Shown piece after piece: positions 45,346 through 58,805 of a stretch of 64,000 nucleotides of DNA (position 1 is the first letter of the stretch; every line of letters starts with the position of its first letter). Made by a program: the position numbers and the translations under genes. The DNA is from Branchiostoma floridae (Eukaryota > Chordata > Leptocardii > Amphioxiformes > Branchiostomatidae), in the NCBI RefSeq assembly GCF_000003815.2, contig NC_049985.1, positions 7,194,066 through 7,258,065 of the forward strand, read 5' to 3'. The notes under the pieces are model-generated. The model searched no databases. It was given only the letters and a program-made list of their open reading frames with translations, and was not told the origin of the DNA.

Positions 45346-48300
45346 GCGAGTAGCCAGCACTCCATGGGCTCCTTCTTGCCCTTCATCTGAACCGGTCCCC
45401 GGTAGTCGAACCGGAAGGCAGGGTCGTGGCACTCTGGCTGCATCAGATCTCTGTACGTACATGGAATCGTAAACATGTATAAACAGAACAGGATGTGCAC
45501 TTCGCATCACAATCACAATCAAAAGTACAATTTACTCCAGTCAATAAAGTACCTCAACGCAAGTATGAATTGGACGATGTCTCTGATGTATAAGCATCAG
45601 TTTAAACGTGTAACCACTTAACATTTTGTATACACTGGACACATGTCCCTGGCGCTATACACCATCCACACACAGGTAAACACATATGTGCCTGGTGCTG
45701 AACACCATCCACACACAGGTAAACACACCTGTCCTTGGTGCTGAAAACATTTACATACAGGAAAACACACTTGTCCTTGTTGCGTAACACCATCCACACA
45801 CAGGCAAACACAAAAGTCCTTGATGCTGAACACCATCCACACACGGGCAAACACACCTGTCCTTGGTGCTGAAAACATTTACATACAGGTAAGCACACCT
45901 GTCCAATGTGCTGAAAACATTTACATACAGGTAAGCACACCTGTCCTTGGTGCTGAACACCATCTACACACAGGCAAACACACCAGTCATTGGTGCTGAA
46001 AGCATTTACATACAGGTAAGCACCTGTCCTTGGTGCTGAAAACCATCCACACACAGGCAAATAGACCTGTCCCTGGTGCTGAAAACATTTTGCAGACAGG
46101 CAAACAGGCCTGCCCTTGGTGCTGAGCACCATTTTTATTCAAGCAAAAGAAACTGTCCCTGGTGCTGAACATTATTTACATATAGGCAAACAGATCTGCC
46201 CCTGTTCTTGATGCTCAACAAAATTCACACAGAGGTTAGACAAACATATACAGGTAATAACACATTTCCCAAGTGGCAGTTCTGAACTCCCTCCACACAC
46301 AGGAAAACGCAACTGTCCTTGGTGATGACGACCATCTAAACATGGATACACACATACATACCTGTCCTGAAAATATGTTATTTGTCTAATTTTCCATGTT
46401 GAAACCTGTTTTCTGATAAGCATATCACAGGTGGACACGTCTCTAGTATACCTCACCTGTAGGCGTACTCGGACACGTTGATATGACCCTTGACCCCCGT
46501 GGTCTCTGTCCGACTGGTCAGGTTGACCGTGTTCCCGAACAGACAATACCGCGGCATCCGCTGACCTATGACCCCTGCAACCACCTCCCCACTGTGGATA
46601 CCGATGGTGATCTGGGAAGGAACCAAGATGGCGGCGTCACCAATACGTACACATATAAAATGCAATATAATAAGTATGGTCTCGATTGGGGAGGTAAAGG
46701 TGGTAGAAGGAGAGGCATGGGCTTTGAATTCCAATACTGTGCTCTAGACACAGTAGATAATAACCTATTGTCCTTATGGTCTCCAAAAGGCTATGAGACT
46801 ACCTTTTAGGTGTATGTGGAGAAAAGTTTGACCTACTTGCACGCCCTCCATCTCCTCCTGTTTACACTGGTGGCTGATGTCCATCATGTCCAAGGCCAGG
46901 CGTGCGATACAGCGGGCATGGTCCATGCACGGCTCCGGTAACCCGCTCACAGCCATGTACTTGTCTCCTACTGTCTCAACCTGAGAGAAAAAAAATCCAG
47001 TTACTTCGCTTGCCGGAGCGACAAGGACTTTAATTTTTGTTTTCTACTACCAGGACGATGTAAGGGGGAGGAGATACGAATTCAGTCACGATTTGGACCT
47101 CGATGAAGCGCCACCTGGCGGCGAGAAGTACCTATCAGTCATCCACACGTTACATGTTTAGAGAACTTACTATCTACTTCATGCTTTTTCTACTTCGCTA
47201 CTAAATGTTTCCAAATCAACCCATGTTAGTATACAGCAACTAGCACAAAGACCTAGTGACCCTCAAATTCAATGAATCAGGACGGGCGGATGCCAAACAT
47301 CTTTACCCTGTTGCTTAAATTACGATTCTGAAAGGCCATCTCTTCCTAACAGTGTATCACTAGATTCATCCTGAGAGGTACAGAGACCTGGTTGAAATTT
47401 CACTGTTTCCCACGCTACCTTGTAAACGCTCGGGTTCTTCTTGGGGTCCGTCAGGTCGTCGAAGCGCGTGTAGATGTCGTTGAGCAGCTTGACGATCTTC
47501 ATGGCGCCCGTGGCCGAGGCGTTCCTCTTGCAGAAGCAGTTGAAGCCGACGATGCCGCTGAAGAGCAGGGTGACGTTATCGAACCGTCTGGCGGGAACCG
47601 GCCGGTGATGACGCAGTTCTGTCGCCACGGAGATCGGCAGGATGGAGTACAGCAGTCTGGAACGGTTCAAACATCGGATAAACGTACCTGATGTCGGCTA
47701 AAGATAAGTGGTTATGTTCGTTGTATGAAATCTGGTATGGATAACTATGGATGTATATTAGATATGATTAAATCTGATTTCGGCTCAGCTTCTTTCGACC
47801 AAATGTCCAGGTCATTGTAACTTCATTTGTCCTTGATTTCAAAACTGATCTAGCACCACTTGCGGGATGACAAAATACTTTGTGGTACGAGCCAGCATCT
47901 GCGACACGAACTATGATATAAGAAACAACAAATGGCATTAAATAATGCATGGCATCGTGCCTCGGCAGAAAATGGCGGTTGGTGTCAAATGTTTACGATT
48001 TGGTTTCTCCCCGAAATGGAGTTACTTTCAGTTGCTTGGTGTGACACCGGAAATGACGTCAGTCTGACCTGTCAGTCTTCTTCTTCTCGTCCTCCAGTTC
48101 CCGGTAGGTCTGCTGCAGCTTGTCTGTCAGAATCTCCAGCTTCTGCGTCAGCTTGTACTCCGCCTCGAACTGCTCGGACAGCAGCACCAAGTCTCGCGTG
48201 GCGTCGTGCAGCGGGATGTCCGACAGGTACAGGCCGCGGCGGTTCAGGTCGTCGAGATTCATCACACTGTAGGGGGTGATGGAGATTTATTTTATGTTTA

Positions 48301-51300
48301 ATAAATGCACCAGCTTGTGCCAGATTTAAACAGATTTTATGCACATTTTAAACAGCATCAGGTACAGATATCAGATTAAATCATATCTTATATACACTTG
48401 ACAGGTATCCATATCAGATTACATACAATTAACAGAAGCACTTATCTGGAGCCAATATCAGGTAGATTTATCCGGCTCCGATGAATGAGCAATGTGAAAC
48501 AATGAACCAATCGTGCATCGAAGGGTGTTTGTAGTCACGTGGTTATGACGCACCATCATCAGTCGTCCGCCATGTTGGATGGTTATAGACATCAGGTTCG
48601 GCTGAGAACGTCTAAATGGTTGCTGTTGTGCTACCTACGCAACATCATTTTGGCAACTACACGTGCGAACAATGCATACGATAAATAATTGGGCACTAGC
48701 GCTTGGGATAATGACTACTTCAAAGGGCAAATTGTATGTTACCAAACATATACCTCGGGGAGCAAAGAAATAGCATCCAATCAGATTCCTCCACGTAGAT
48801 CATCTGCCCCTTCAGGCGCATGCGCGATGACTCGTTCCCGATGAGCTTGTCACGTGACACGGCGCCGGAGGAGATGTCGATGAGGCCCTCCTTGGTGCGC
48901 AGGACGAACACCGTGTTGATGTGGCTCGTGATGGAGTTGAAGGCAAACTTGATGTGCGGGCGGATCATGTCGAACAGGTCGCACACCTTACACTCTTGGA
49001 GGCAAATCTTGTGAGGAACAGAGAATAACACTGTTTTTGGTATTTTCAATACAAGAATGAAAGTTACGCCAAAAAGCAGTTAACGTTACTCAAGCAACTG
49101 GATATGATTTAGGAAGCGGCCAGACGTTTCAGATAGCATTCACTATATCTTTCGTCAGTGTCACCAAAAAAGCATGAAAGTTCGTCTGAGTTGATGAATT
49201 ACATCATTGAGAAAATAAACTGTTCGCCAACTGCAAAAAATGGACTCACCGGTCGGGAGCGATATCAACTTGCCAACAGCCTTTGACCCACTGCTGACGT
49301 CACATACCCCAAAAGACACGTAGCCAGAGTATTTGGGTCAGATAGTTGAAGAAGACAGCGATTCAGCCGAAACTCCTGGTGAGTTCAGTCTAATTTCTCT
49401 ATGATGCTTTCATTACCTTTTGCACAAGCTAGGTAAATGAAGAATGCACCAAATGTCTGGAATGACAAAACAATCTGTCTCCTACCTGAGGGATGACCCG
49501 GCTGATGGACGTTCCCGCCTGCTGAATGACGAGGTTACGGTCGAACATGACGTGGAAAGGGAACGCTCGGCAGAACGTCGCGGGGCTGATCTTCGGCTCT
49601 CGCGAGAGCCCGACGTCAAAGGTGTCCTTGTCGTGTGCAGAATACCGCCTGACGTCATCCTTTTCCAAGATGGCGAACTTGACGTGGTCGGACTCCTCGC
49701 CTTTCCTTTGAATGATTTGAACCTGAAAGAGCAAAGAAAGTTGTAGAGGTAGTGAGCTCCGTGTCTTTACTAACTATAGAATGAACTGCCAACTGGTCAT
49801 ATTAACCATATTCAAATATCATTCATCGATTTATTCATCATATTTACGATAGACAATGACAAGACATTGTTTGGCTCATGACTACAAGCTAAAAGTTTTA
49901 ACGTTCTGTTTGCATTGTAACCACGTCAAAGCACCACGCGATGTTGCACCTTGGCCGAAAGGTATGGGGAACAAGTTCAACCATGCGCCTTCAGTCACTA
50001 TCTATATGAGGTACTGCAATACCTTACTACTGTATCGTCCTTCCACCAGCAGAACAATATAGTCCTTATATATCTATAACGATCGAATACTTACGTCCAC
50101 ATCGGCGTTGTGTAGTTTTTTGGCCACAGTTTTGACGATGCCGATGACGATGTGCTCCAGCCCCTCCCGCTCGGAGTAGTAGTGCAGGATGAGGGTGCCG
50201 TCCTCCTGGGTGGTGCACCGGAAGGACGGAGCGCGCATGCCCGGGTAGATGGTGCCCAGGTGATCGTGTAGGGCGTCCAGGTTCTGTAGGAAATCTCTGC
50301 CGAGGAGAAAAAACAGTACATGAGTACATGAGGAGTTCCAAAAACCAACCCGGGCAGAAGACACCCATATTAGAAAGGCTTCGATAGCCTGACTAAAATT
50401 GCGCCCCTAGCGGCCGGCCCTACAATTGCCGCCGCCAGCGAGAGATGGTATAAACACAGGATGGTGGTTCGAGAGAGGTATCAAAGAGGCCGTTCACATC
50501 AGGGCCCTGTCACCTACGCTGAACCGTTACCAGGACGCCACCGACTCCCCCACATCTACAACACTCGTCTAGTCACGTGACCTGAGAGAGAGAGNNNNNN
50601 NNNNNNNNNNNNNNNNNNNNNNNNNNNNNNNNNNNNNNNNNNNNNNNNNNNNNNNNNNNNNNNNNNNNNNNNNNNNNNNNNNNNNNNNNNNNNNTGGTGA
50701 AAGCTTCTCACAGCAAACTTCCAGTCGTGAGTACTAGTTTATTTTCATTGATTCCTAAGAAATAAAGAAGACTATGAAATCCATGTTTTATTACGAGACG
50801 AACTTGCAATAATTATGAGAATGTAATTCAAATACGACATTTAAGAAAGTTGAATTTTGGAGATGGAGCCAACCAACCAAACAATCAACGTGTGGAAATC
50901 ATCAGTGTCTTCAACAGGATGCTGAGACAACACTACCCCAATACTTGCCCCTTGATGAGAACAGTTGCTGCTGCAATGTATCTTCTATACACCCGAATAT
51001 AAACATAGGTGACAGAGCAAAACTATTGGCAATGGCCGAACATCCAGTTTACTCTGGACGGGTTTGGGCCATTTTGGCAAGTACAGTAATTCAAATTTGG
51101 CCTTTCGACCTAAATTAATCAACCAGTGAATAGATGAATCAATCAATCAATCAATCAACAAACTATGATCATCCAATAATTAGTCAACAAACCAATAAAT
51201 TAATCAATCAACCGCACAGGAATATGTGTACCTGATGTTTGCTCCCAGCACAGCGAGGATCTTGTCATAACCCGACTCCTGACAGAACTCAAAGAACAGC

Positions 51301-54300
51301 GCTCCGAACAGCTCCAGTATCGAGTTGGCATCGATCTCTGTGCGGACAAAAAGTTAGATCATATCTAGATATTTAGAGGGCCCCAAGGTACGTGTACTTG
51401 ATGTGTTTTGTTTCTTTCTCCACTGTTTCACAATTGAAATTTGAATGGAACACTATAACAGGATGGTTTTACAAAGGTCCCAGAAAGTAGATAGAAAGTT
51501 GGACCAGCCGATTTTTATTGGAAACATTGCCGTTCAAAGTTGTCCATACAAAAAGAAACTTGTGATGTGCTGCCGATAACTTGTACAGACAATGCCTGGT
51601 GGCCTTCATGTAATTGTAATCTAGTAAAAATGGGCCCCCAAATGTCGTTTACCACGATCACACCTGTCGAGATGCCAATCAGAGTTGGTTCGTTGCTAGA
51701 TTGACTGTGCACTGTGGGAATGGGATTTGAAACACCGCTTATGTGCGCCACCTTTCGACATGTACAAAAACTGCATACTTACGTAAAATCTTGGTGGCAG
51801 CTCCCACCAAGTCGTATGTCTTGTCATCCCCATATATTTGCCGGACAAGGAACTGGCCGTCAATGTCGACGCCGGCTTCTCTTCTATAAACGACAATAAT
51901 ATCAATACTAGGGACAGACGTCTAATTTCATTTTTCTCTGAATTAAAGATTGTTCAGCAAAACCTATTCCGAAATGGATTTTTTTTATTTTTAGATTTTT
52001 CGAGCACTTAACATACCACCTCCCTGTTGCTACATACATGTTGTCACAATGACGTCAGGTATCTTTAACGTTCGTTGATTGGGTCAACAAACAAACACTA
52101 AAGAAATGACTGCAATGTAAACTGTATGTGTCTGTCTAATATTGACATAACAAGTGTAGTGACACTTAGTACGCCTCCTGGAATTTCAGGCCATCTATAC
52201 AAATCCTCTCAAGACCAGGCTGAAAGTTTATCACTTGTGCATTACTGCGTCATTCATCACAAAGCGAAGTTCTCAGTGACAGCTTACAGCATTCTTTGTG
52301 TCTGGTAACAGCAACATGTCATGTTTTCACTTAACATGAATAGTAACTGGGTCTGAAGAGAACCGTTAGTGAGAGATCATTTATGGAACTAGACAAATGT
52401 AGATAAACCGCTTTTCAAACGTCAAGATCTTTTGAATTCTTAGGTATCGTGCGATATCAAATTTTTATTGTTAACTTACGTTATCGTAAAGGCTAAGTAA
52501 GAGTGAAGAAGTGCATCTGTTTGAGCTTCATTGACGCTTAAACTTTTCACTTTAAAGTAACTTCATTTGTTCGTTTTGGAAAGTATGCAGAATCATTTCA
52601 CTTCAGGTTGAGAAAACAAATTTATCAGGCAAATCTTCAAATCATCAAAACGAGTCAAGTGAAGTATCATAATTGGAATTCGCAGAATATGCAAATTGAA
52701 TAATAGTCGCCGATCGTAAAATTTAATATAAGTGTACATTGTTGAAAACATTTTCCTTGTATATATATATATATACATAAAGAGAGAGAGATAACTTCGG
52801 AGATTTTGAAGTGGAATCTACAAATTTTCCGAAAATCAAATGGTCAACGTCAAACAACAAAAACAAAAAAAAGCAGGGTCGCCCTCGGGGCATATTTGAC
52901 ATTTTCGAGACTTCCCGTTAACGTACACAATTTTGACCACCGCGTACTGACAGCAGTTTACTCACACATGTCGGACAATTTACCACGAGGAATCAACCTC
53001 CAAATTCCCACCCAGCGGTGCTGACAGGTAGCTTGACGAATTACCAAGAGAGTACTCAACGACCCATTTGGGATGTTTCTGTCCTCGCTAGCGCTCACCG
53101 AGGCGACGGTCTAGTTGTCTACGGGGTAAGCCCTACCTGGCCCCGGTGACCTGTTTTTGTAACCCGGTGGCCCTGACACCCTGCCTGACGGTTTGCAGCG
53201 TGTGGGGAATTATTCATTGACTTGAAGTAGCAACTCTTCATCAATGGTTTCACCTCTGGGTGACCGCTAATGCATTGGGTGTATCGAGACAGTTGAAAGG
53301 CTGAACGGAAGGGAAAGCGAGCCACACAGCTTCGGTGGCAGGCAAATCAACAGGCGTTGAAAGGTCTGGTACAGACTTGTGCTTTACTGTCAACCTTGTC
53401 ACCATCCTCCATGCACGGGTCGGCTTAGAGGTGTTATGTAGAGCCCAGTCAGCCAAGCCTATTTCTTCTGGCAGGCCGTCTTTCCAGCTGAAACCAACCA
53501 CGTAAAAAAAAGGTGTGCGGCTGTGCACTAATTCATTGTGAGGACGACACTCCTAGCGCGAGGTCGTGTGGCTTTTAGCGCCTGTTTCACCTTAGATGTA
53601 CTACTATAGCCAGTAGGTACCGGTCAGAGCATGTTAATTCACCTTTTTGTACCATTACAGCCAGTAGGTACCGATCAGAGTAATGAGGCTTTTGTAACGT
53701 GCTCGAGACACCTTCTCGAACACAGGACTCCAATTTGACGTCACTTCCGAAAGACGCTGCAGCTTTAATCAGAATGCTCTTCCAGGTACAAGAACCGTTA
53801 CCAATTGGACCCAGTTGCTCAATTCACAATTGTGAAGCCGCTACCAACGCAGCTACTTGTACATGAAAGACTGCCATTACTTGTCATTGAGAGTGAAAGG
53901 GTTTGAAAATAAGACGCATCTACGTTGAATATATTATCTGTATTAGTCATACACAGAGGTTAAACATAACACCAGATTTCTGATGCAATATTCATACAGT
54001 ACAGCGCTTCCGTAGTGGAAATGGAAAATGCTCAAATTGACTGAATTCTAAAGGGATGGAGTTTTATAGTAACCAGTCAACCCTTTCAGCTCCGACTTAC
54101 ATTTTTTGGGGTATTTTTCCACTTTCTACTACATCATGTATCTACATAGCCCTGATGGAACTGAAGTGATAACTAATCGTTTCTAGCCGATATTATGAGA
54201 CAACAGATCACGAAGGTCTATTGTTTCACAAAACAAGCACTCTAAATGGGAGACGTACGCAAACCGTCTTGTTTTGCAAGTAAACATCGGACTGCCATGT

Positions 54301-56649
54301 CATCCATTTTGAGTTTGACCAACTGTTGAGCGTCACGTAACGGTGGGAAAGTTTAGAGGAAATCTCATTTTGAGAGTATGAAAGTTATCAAACGATGTAG
54401 ATCAAATCATGGGTAATATTCTCACAATATATGCAGCAACCGCTGTGACCATTGAGGGACCAAACATTTGAAGCGAATGTTATAGATGGGGAAGAATACT
54501 TCTCTTTCGTTCTGCATGTTTTGCTGCCTCTAAAATAAATACTTTTACATCTTGAATTATATAAAAATCATGAAATCTATTAGTACAATGCAGACATATA
54601 AAATTCTGGTTACCGAACGTTCGCTAAAGGTGCAATCTCGCTGCAATTGCGTCAAGCTTGTGTCTCTGCGACAATCAAAAGATACTCAATGAATTTCAGA
54701 TATAAAGAACGAATTTTCTTACGTTTGGTGCATTTTGTTGTCTTCTAATCTAAGTCATACTTTTGCGTATTACGCAATACCTAGATTATAAAAAAATTGG
54801 CAAAATAACACAAGTCACAACAGTGCCGCATTGAACGAGCCCCGCAGTGCCACACCGGTGCCGCAAGTGCAGTGAGATACCACCTAAAGGTGCACTCTTA
54901 CCGGACGTGGGGCGCTCTTGCAGAGTTGCTGCGTTCCTTCGCTGCGTCACTTTTTAGTTATTTTCTCCAATTTTTTTCATAATTCAGATATTGCGTAATA
55001 CATTAAAGTGCACAGAAGACGACAAAATACACAAAATTAAAAGTGAGAAAATTTGTTCTTAATCTCTGAAATTCGTTGAGCATCTTTCGAACCCCGCAGT
55101 GACGCAAGCGTGCCCCACGTCCGGTGAGAGTGCACCTTAAACGGTCACGTCCGACACATTCTGTTCCTGTATACATTGTGTCTCCACAGTCACGACCGTC
55201 CCTAGGCGTAACACAGCAGCTACACGGCACACGGCGGTGGCTAGCCATGTTAAACTGAGCAATTCGTCACTCGTAAGCCCAGCGAAATAAACAGCAGCTT
55301 AATGTTTGGCTTATTGATTGTCTCTGAAGTTTGAACCATTGTGAACGAATAACGATGGTGAATTGATAAGGATATTGTGAAATATACATGCATCATATCA
55401 GAATGGAATATGGTGAAATTATCATATACGGTGTATGACAAATATACAAAGGTGAGTTTTAATGACTATACCATTGAAACAATTGTCCCTTGTTCAAAAC
55501 GATGTCTTTCTAAACCCGAAAATGAAAATAATTCGGCGCACTTATTTTTACATAACGGTTTCGGATGGTAGCCCTATGAAAGTCATTATAGAATCGGTCT
55601 GTCTTGAATGTATTAAGTCGATTTCTCAGGGGAATTTTTGTCATTAGTTACATTGACAAAACGCCTGTTGCTCGGCGTATTGCTGAATAGCCTACCACCA
55701 ATTACGAGCTATGTTTTTCTACAACATAACCCTTGACCTTAAAGTATTCTATACTGTATCCCCATCACCTCTATTTGAATGGTACAGGTACTTGCATACA
55801 TCGCTTTCTTTTCGGGAAATGATGTAACAAAAAAAATATATAGCCGTTGCTAAAGGATTGCGACCACACAAGAACTGAGTGAATGAACAAATCACATACT
55901 TGATTTCCTCCCATTTTTCCTCTCCGAAATTCTTGACCACCAGGAGCTCCAAAGCGTGGTTCACGAAACCGTACTGTATAAAAGGAGGAGGAGGAACATG
56001 GATTAAACCGGGATTAAGTGTTGAATAGGAAGGGAAGGTCACAGGGACTGAATCAAAGGTCACGCCACAGGCCAAATGAAGGGGTCAGCGCTAGGACAGG
56101 GCTGGACTCAAGAGCCCACTTGTTGTATTCCCTTCAGTTCTCCTCCAGCCATTTCCATTGAAAACACAACAATACCCCTGCGACAGCTGACAAGATATCA
56201 ATACATCCACGTACTATCTTAAGTGATGAGATGTACAGAGAATATATGGACTCAATCGCGGTGATGTTTAATGAGCAGCCGGCAATTTAGTCAGGAGCGA
56301 TTCCAAGTGGGGACTATGGCGTTTGTTGTAATTGCATTATGTTTGGTACTCAGAGGTTGGTCAGTGAGCTTGTTTTCAAGGCAGGAGCTGGAGATACACA
56401 CATTTACACCGCCATACACAGAGAACCTCATTTACAGACGGATTAGCATGGCTCACATCACAATCCACGGGAAGAGAACATCGCTGCATACATTTCCCAT
56501 CCTCTCACACAGCAGCCGAGGAGGATGTTGTTGAGGGCGGCTCGTCAGAGGAAAGCCCGCCCACGCAATGTTTACGATTTTTGTGGAGGAAGAGTCTTCA
56601 ATATCATCTATTCCACGCGAAAAATATAATGAGTATGGGTACTCACCAT
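45318..56649 (-). CDS. gucy1b1: Soluble guanylate cyclase beta-1 subunit
   Basis: Twelve minus-strand exons: 56647-56649 (ATG only), 55900-55973, 51783-51883, 51232-51337, 50095-50296, 49486-49722, 48754-49007, 48069-48266, 47419-47656, 46837-46980, 46457-46611 and 45318-45450. All introns are GT/AG, frames join, and the product is 614 residues (vertebrate beta-1 is about 619). With an alpha subunit it forms the cytosolic NO receptor that makes cGMP. The heme-NO-binding domain (1 to about 180) starts [12 protein letters not shown] and keeps the proximal heme ligand His105 (LDALHDHL) and the Y-x-S-x-R motif (Tyr134, Ser136, Arg138). A PAS-like domain (about 205-345), a coiled coil (about 345-390) and the cyclase domain (about 393-605) follow; GDKYM is at 476-480 and NLTSR at 549-553. 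The beta-1 identity rests on the whole-length match. It ends convergently with the UGT gene. Confidence 0.95.
45650..46340. repeat. 42-bp minisatellite in cyclase intron 11
   Basis: About 16 units of 42 bp, of the type CACCATCCACACACAGGCAA plus ACACACCTGTCCTTGGTGCT, alternate with units starting AACATTTACATACAGGTAAG. The array fills most of the intron between the last two exons. Because the unit is a multiple of three, several minus-strand frames stay open with a Cys/Gln-rich repeat; these are not taken as genes. Confidence 0.9.
50595..50694. other. Assembly gap (100 N)
   Basis: Exactly 100 N, within intron 4 of the guanylate cyclase gene. Because the protein is complete across it, no coding sequence is missing. 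Confidence 1.
51120..51215. repeat. AATC-type simple repeat
   Basis: Degenerate run of AATC/AACC tetranucleotides in cyclase intron 4, just before exon 4 (minus-strand sense). Confidence 0.6.
54625..54888. repeat. Foldback MITE copy A in cyclase intron 2
   Basis: The left end TAAAGGTGCAATCTCGCTGC and the reverse complement of the right end (TTTAGGTGGTATCTCACTGC) are inverted repeats. The interior GAATTTCAGATATAAAGAAC matches copy B on the opposite strand. No coding capacity. Confidence 0.7.
54885..55141. repeat. Foldback MITE copy B, abutting copy A
   Basis: The left end TAAAGGTGCACTCTTACCGG and the reverse complement of the right end (TTTAAGGTGCACTCTCACCG) form inverted repeats longer than 25 bp, including GGACGTGGGGC. 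It starts on the four bases that end copy A, and its interior is inverted relative to copy A. Confidence 0.75.
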
Positions 56650-57000
56650 CTTAAAGCATGGAGATATCAGAGGAATCGAGGCAAGAAGGCGTCAGCAGGG
56701 CATCTTCTAGAGACGGTACAGCAAAACATCATCGTCTGACGTGTTTTTCTCGGGACCCAGGGCTGTCCGCTAGCTCACCTCCAGGGCTGCAACCATCTGC
56801 AGCCACAGTGATTGGGCCCGTGTGTGTGTGTCCGGGAGTGAAAGGCGGAGCCGCGCTCTGGGATATGGATTTTTTTCTCCAGCGGATAGACCGTGGCCAG
56901 TACTGTCGCAGCACCACGGCCTGGCAAGCTTCGCTTGATTTCTGAATTCAGGACGACGCGCTGATGCGATTGACGTAAGCAGCTCGAAATTACAGATGCC
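56650..57000 (-). promoter_or_regulatory. Presumed 5' UTR and promoter of guanylate cyclase
   Basis: On the minus strand, sequence leading into the ATG-only exon reads ATGCTTTAAG and then the start ATG. It therefore contains a two-codon upstream frame (Met-Leu-stop) that ends one base before the main start. The region is somewhat GC-richer than its surroundings. The transcription start is not identifiable by eye. Confidence 0.45.
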
Positions 57001-58805
57001 TGCTTATATAGATGGTCACCGTTAGGCAGTTCGGAGGGGGATCGACAGGAGAGCTTTTGTGATGTGTGCTCGGGCTTGTAACGTAGCCCGTCCTACTATA
57101 CCATATTAAAAAAAGCTGTATATCAAATTTTAGATAATGTTTCGCATACGTGTCAGAGTCACTGTCTAAAAGAGATGCTGCTCTCTTGCTTGGCATCACA
57201 TGTCAACAACAAAGCATAAACTTTCTTGAAAAGTATAAACGAAGTGTCGACTTACAGACTAAATATGAATACAGCCGACGGAAGATAACCTAGTTTCTCC
57301 AATATCAGTTACAGCTGTTCGTTCCCGATAAGAGGAATATCTGCTCTCTGTACTAACGATACTAATTCATGGAGTCCTCAGAGACCGCTGGCTGTATGTC
57401 TCTACTGTCAATCGTACCAAGTGCTGGTATGCATAACCAAACACTTGAGGTCTTACAGGAGAATGTGTAAATCAGGATATAAGGCCACAGCAAGAGAATT
57501 TCATGGATGACATCTCTCGCATTGATTTTCACCCGATTTCGATGATAAAACAAGCGAGAAATTTAGGTCCACATTGCAAACTACGGAATATGAAAAACTA
57601 TGTTTTGCCACGGTTTTGCGGTGGTCTTGACTGCGGGTAGAAGTTACAAAAGTGACGTAGCCATGGGTGTAGTTGTCGAAGTGAAACTGGTGAAACTACT
57701 TCAGTTGATGTCGAAGCTACACTAGTGGCAGCTTTGAGTGTAGTTGCCAACTTGCTAGTTGTTAGTGATACTAACTAACTAGATGGCTGTGACTGATACT
57801 GTGTTTTCTCTTAATTTCTATTACAGTATTGACAGGCACCATTTTGACAATCTACGCATCATGTCTGTTTGATCCCTCTTTCGCATTATGTTTAGTGGTA
57901 TCTGATCAAGACTACGAAGGAGCTTTCATCTCATTGGTATGGTATCCACCAAATGTCCTTGCCGTGGCCTAATGTTTCTCTGATGCCCTAGCTAATCTTA
58001 ACAAAGACGATGTGAGATTTACCCGCGCGTGATGATGCACCGATTCATCAGGTTTGTTGACCTGCATGTCAATAAACAGGGACGACAGGAGTCCCTCCTC
58101 ATGAAAAACAGCTGGAGAAAAGCTTGTGATAACCTCTGTGCAGCGGACAGACGAGTTATCAACGCAAAGTCAACCACAAATATACAGGCCGGAAGACATA
58201 GTCAAAAGGCCCGTCTCCCCAAGAGCTTAGTGAGGTGAAAGGTTGCAATACTTCTGTAAAACATACCAAGTTAACATATCGAACATGGTGCATGTAAACT
58301 GTAACCTTAGGCAGAAACTATTACCGTCTTCTAGCTCAATACACGACTAAGATTCTCAACTAAATGTCACTAGAACTTAGTAGAAGAACATTTTCCAACA
58401 AGCGCTTGTAGTGTTTTTTTTTGTAATGTATACATAGAAGATAATAGTTTCTGCCTGTTATATCTACAAGCAGATTTTTATACGTGGTAACTTCACAGTA
58501 TGGATACGCAAAGGACGTGTACCAACAGGTGCACATCCCTATATAATGTGTCAAGTGTCAAACAGAGTAGAGCAAGTTTTGGTCAAATGATGTCCCCAGA
58601 GTTTCCTCTTCATGCACATTTATTCACATACCTGTACGCAGGTTAATTCATTAATCTTCACTATGTTTTCATAACGGTATGTAAAAAAGTTATTTGTAGA
58701 AGACATTAGGAAAGTCAGTGTCCTTGTGTCAGTAAAGATTATCTTGTACAGAGCTATGCCTCGTTATATAGTCTAATGATACAATAAAGGGGCAGAAAGT
58801 TCTTA

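Larger units (their letters stand above)
51884..55899 (-). other. Long intron 2 of guanylate cyclase
   Basis: A 4-kb intron with no other gene seen. It holds a short TA tract and GA tract near 52760-52790, GC-richer sequence at 53040-53560 without recognisable coding content, and the paired foldback elements at 54625-55141. Confidence 0.55.

Noticed and set aside
45602-46132. Minus-strand open frame of 176 residues with Cys/Gln-rich repeats, resembling a secreted cysteine-rich protein
   Set aside because: It is a translation of the 42-bp minisatellite inside a cyclase intron; neighbouring frames are equally open and there is no start context or signal peptide.
55749-56075. Cyclase start at the Met at 56075 reading straight into exon 2
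   Set aside because: That sequence crosses a good acceptor (TACAG at the exon border) and is unlike the family N-terminus; the ATG-only exon gives MYGFVNH exactly.
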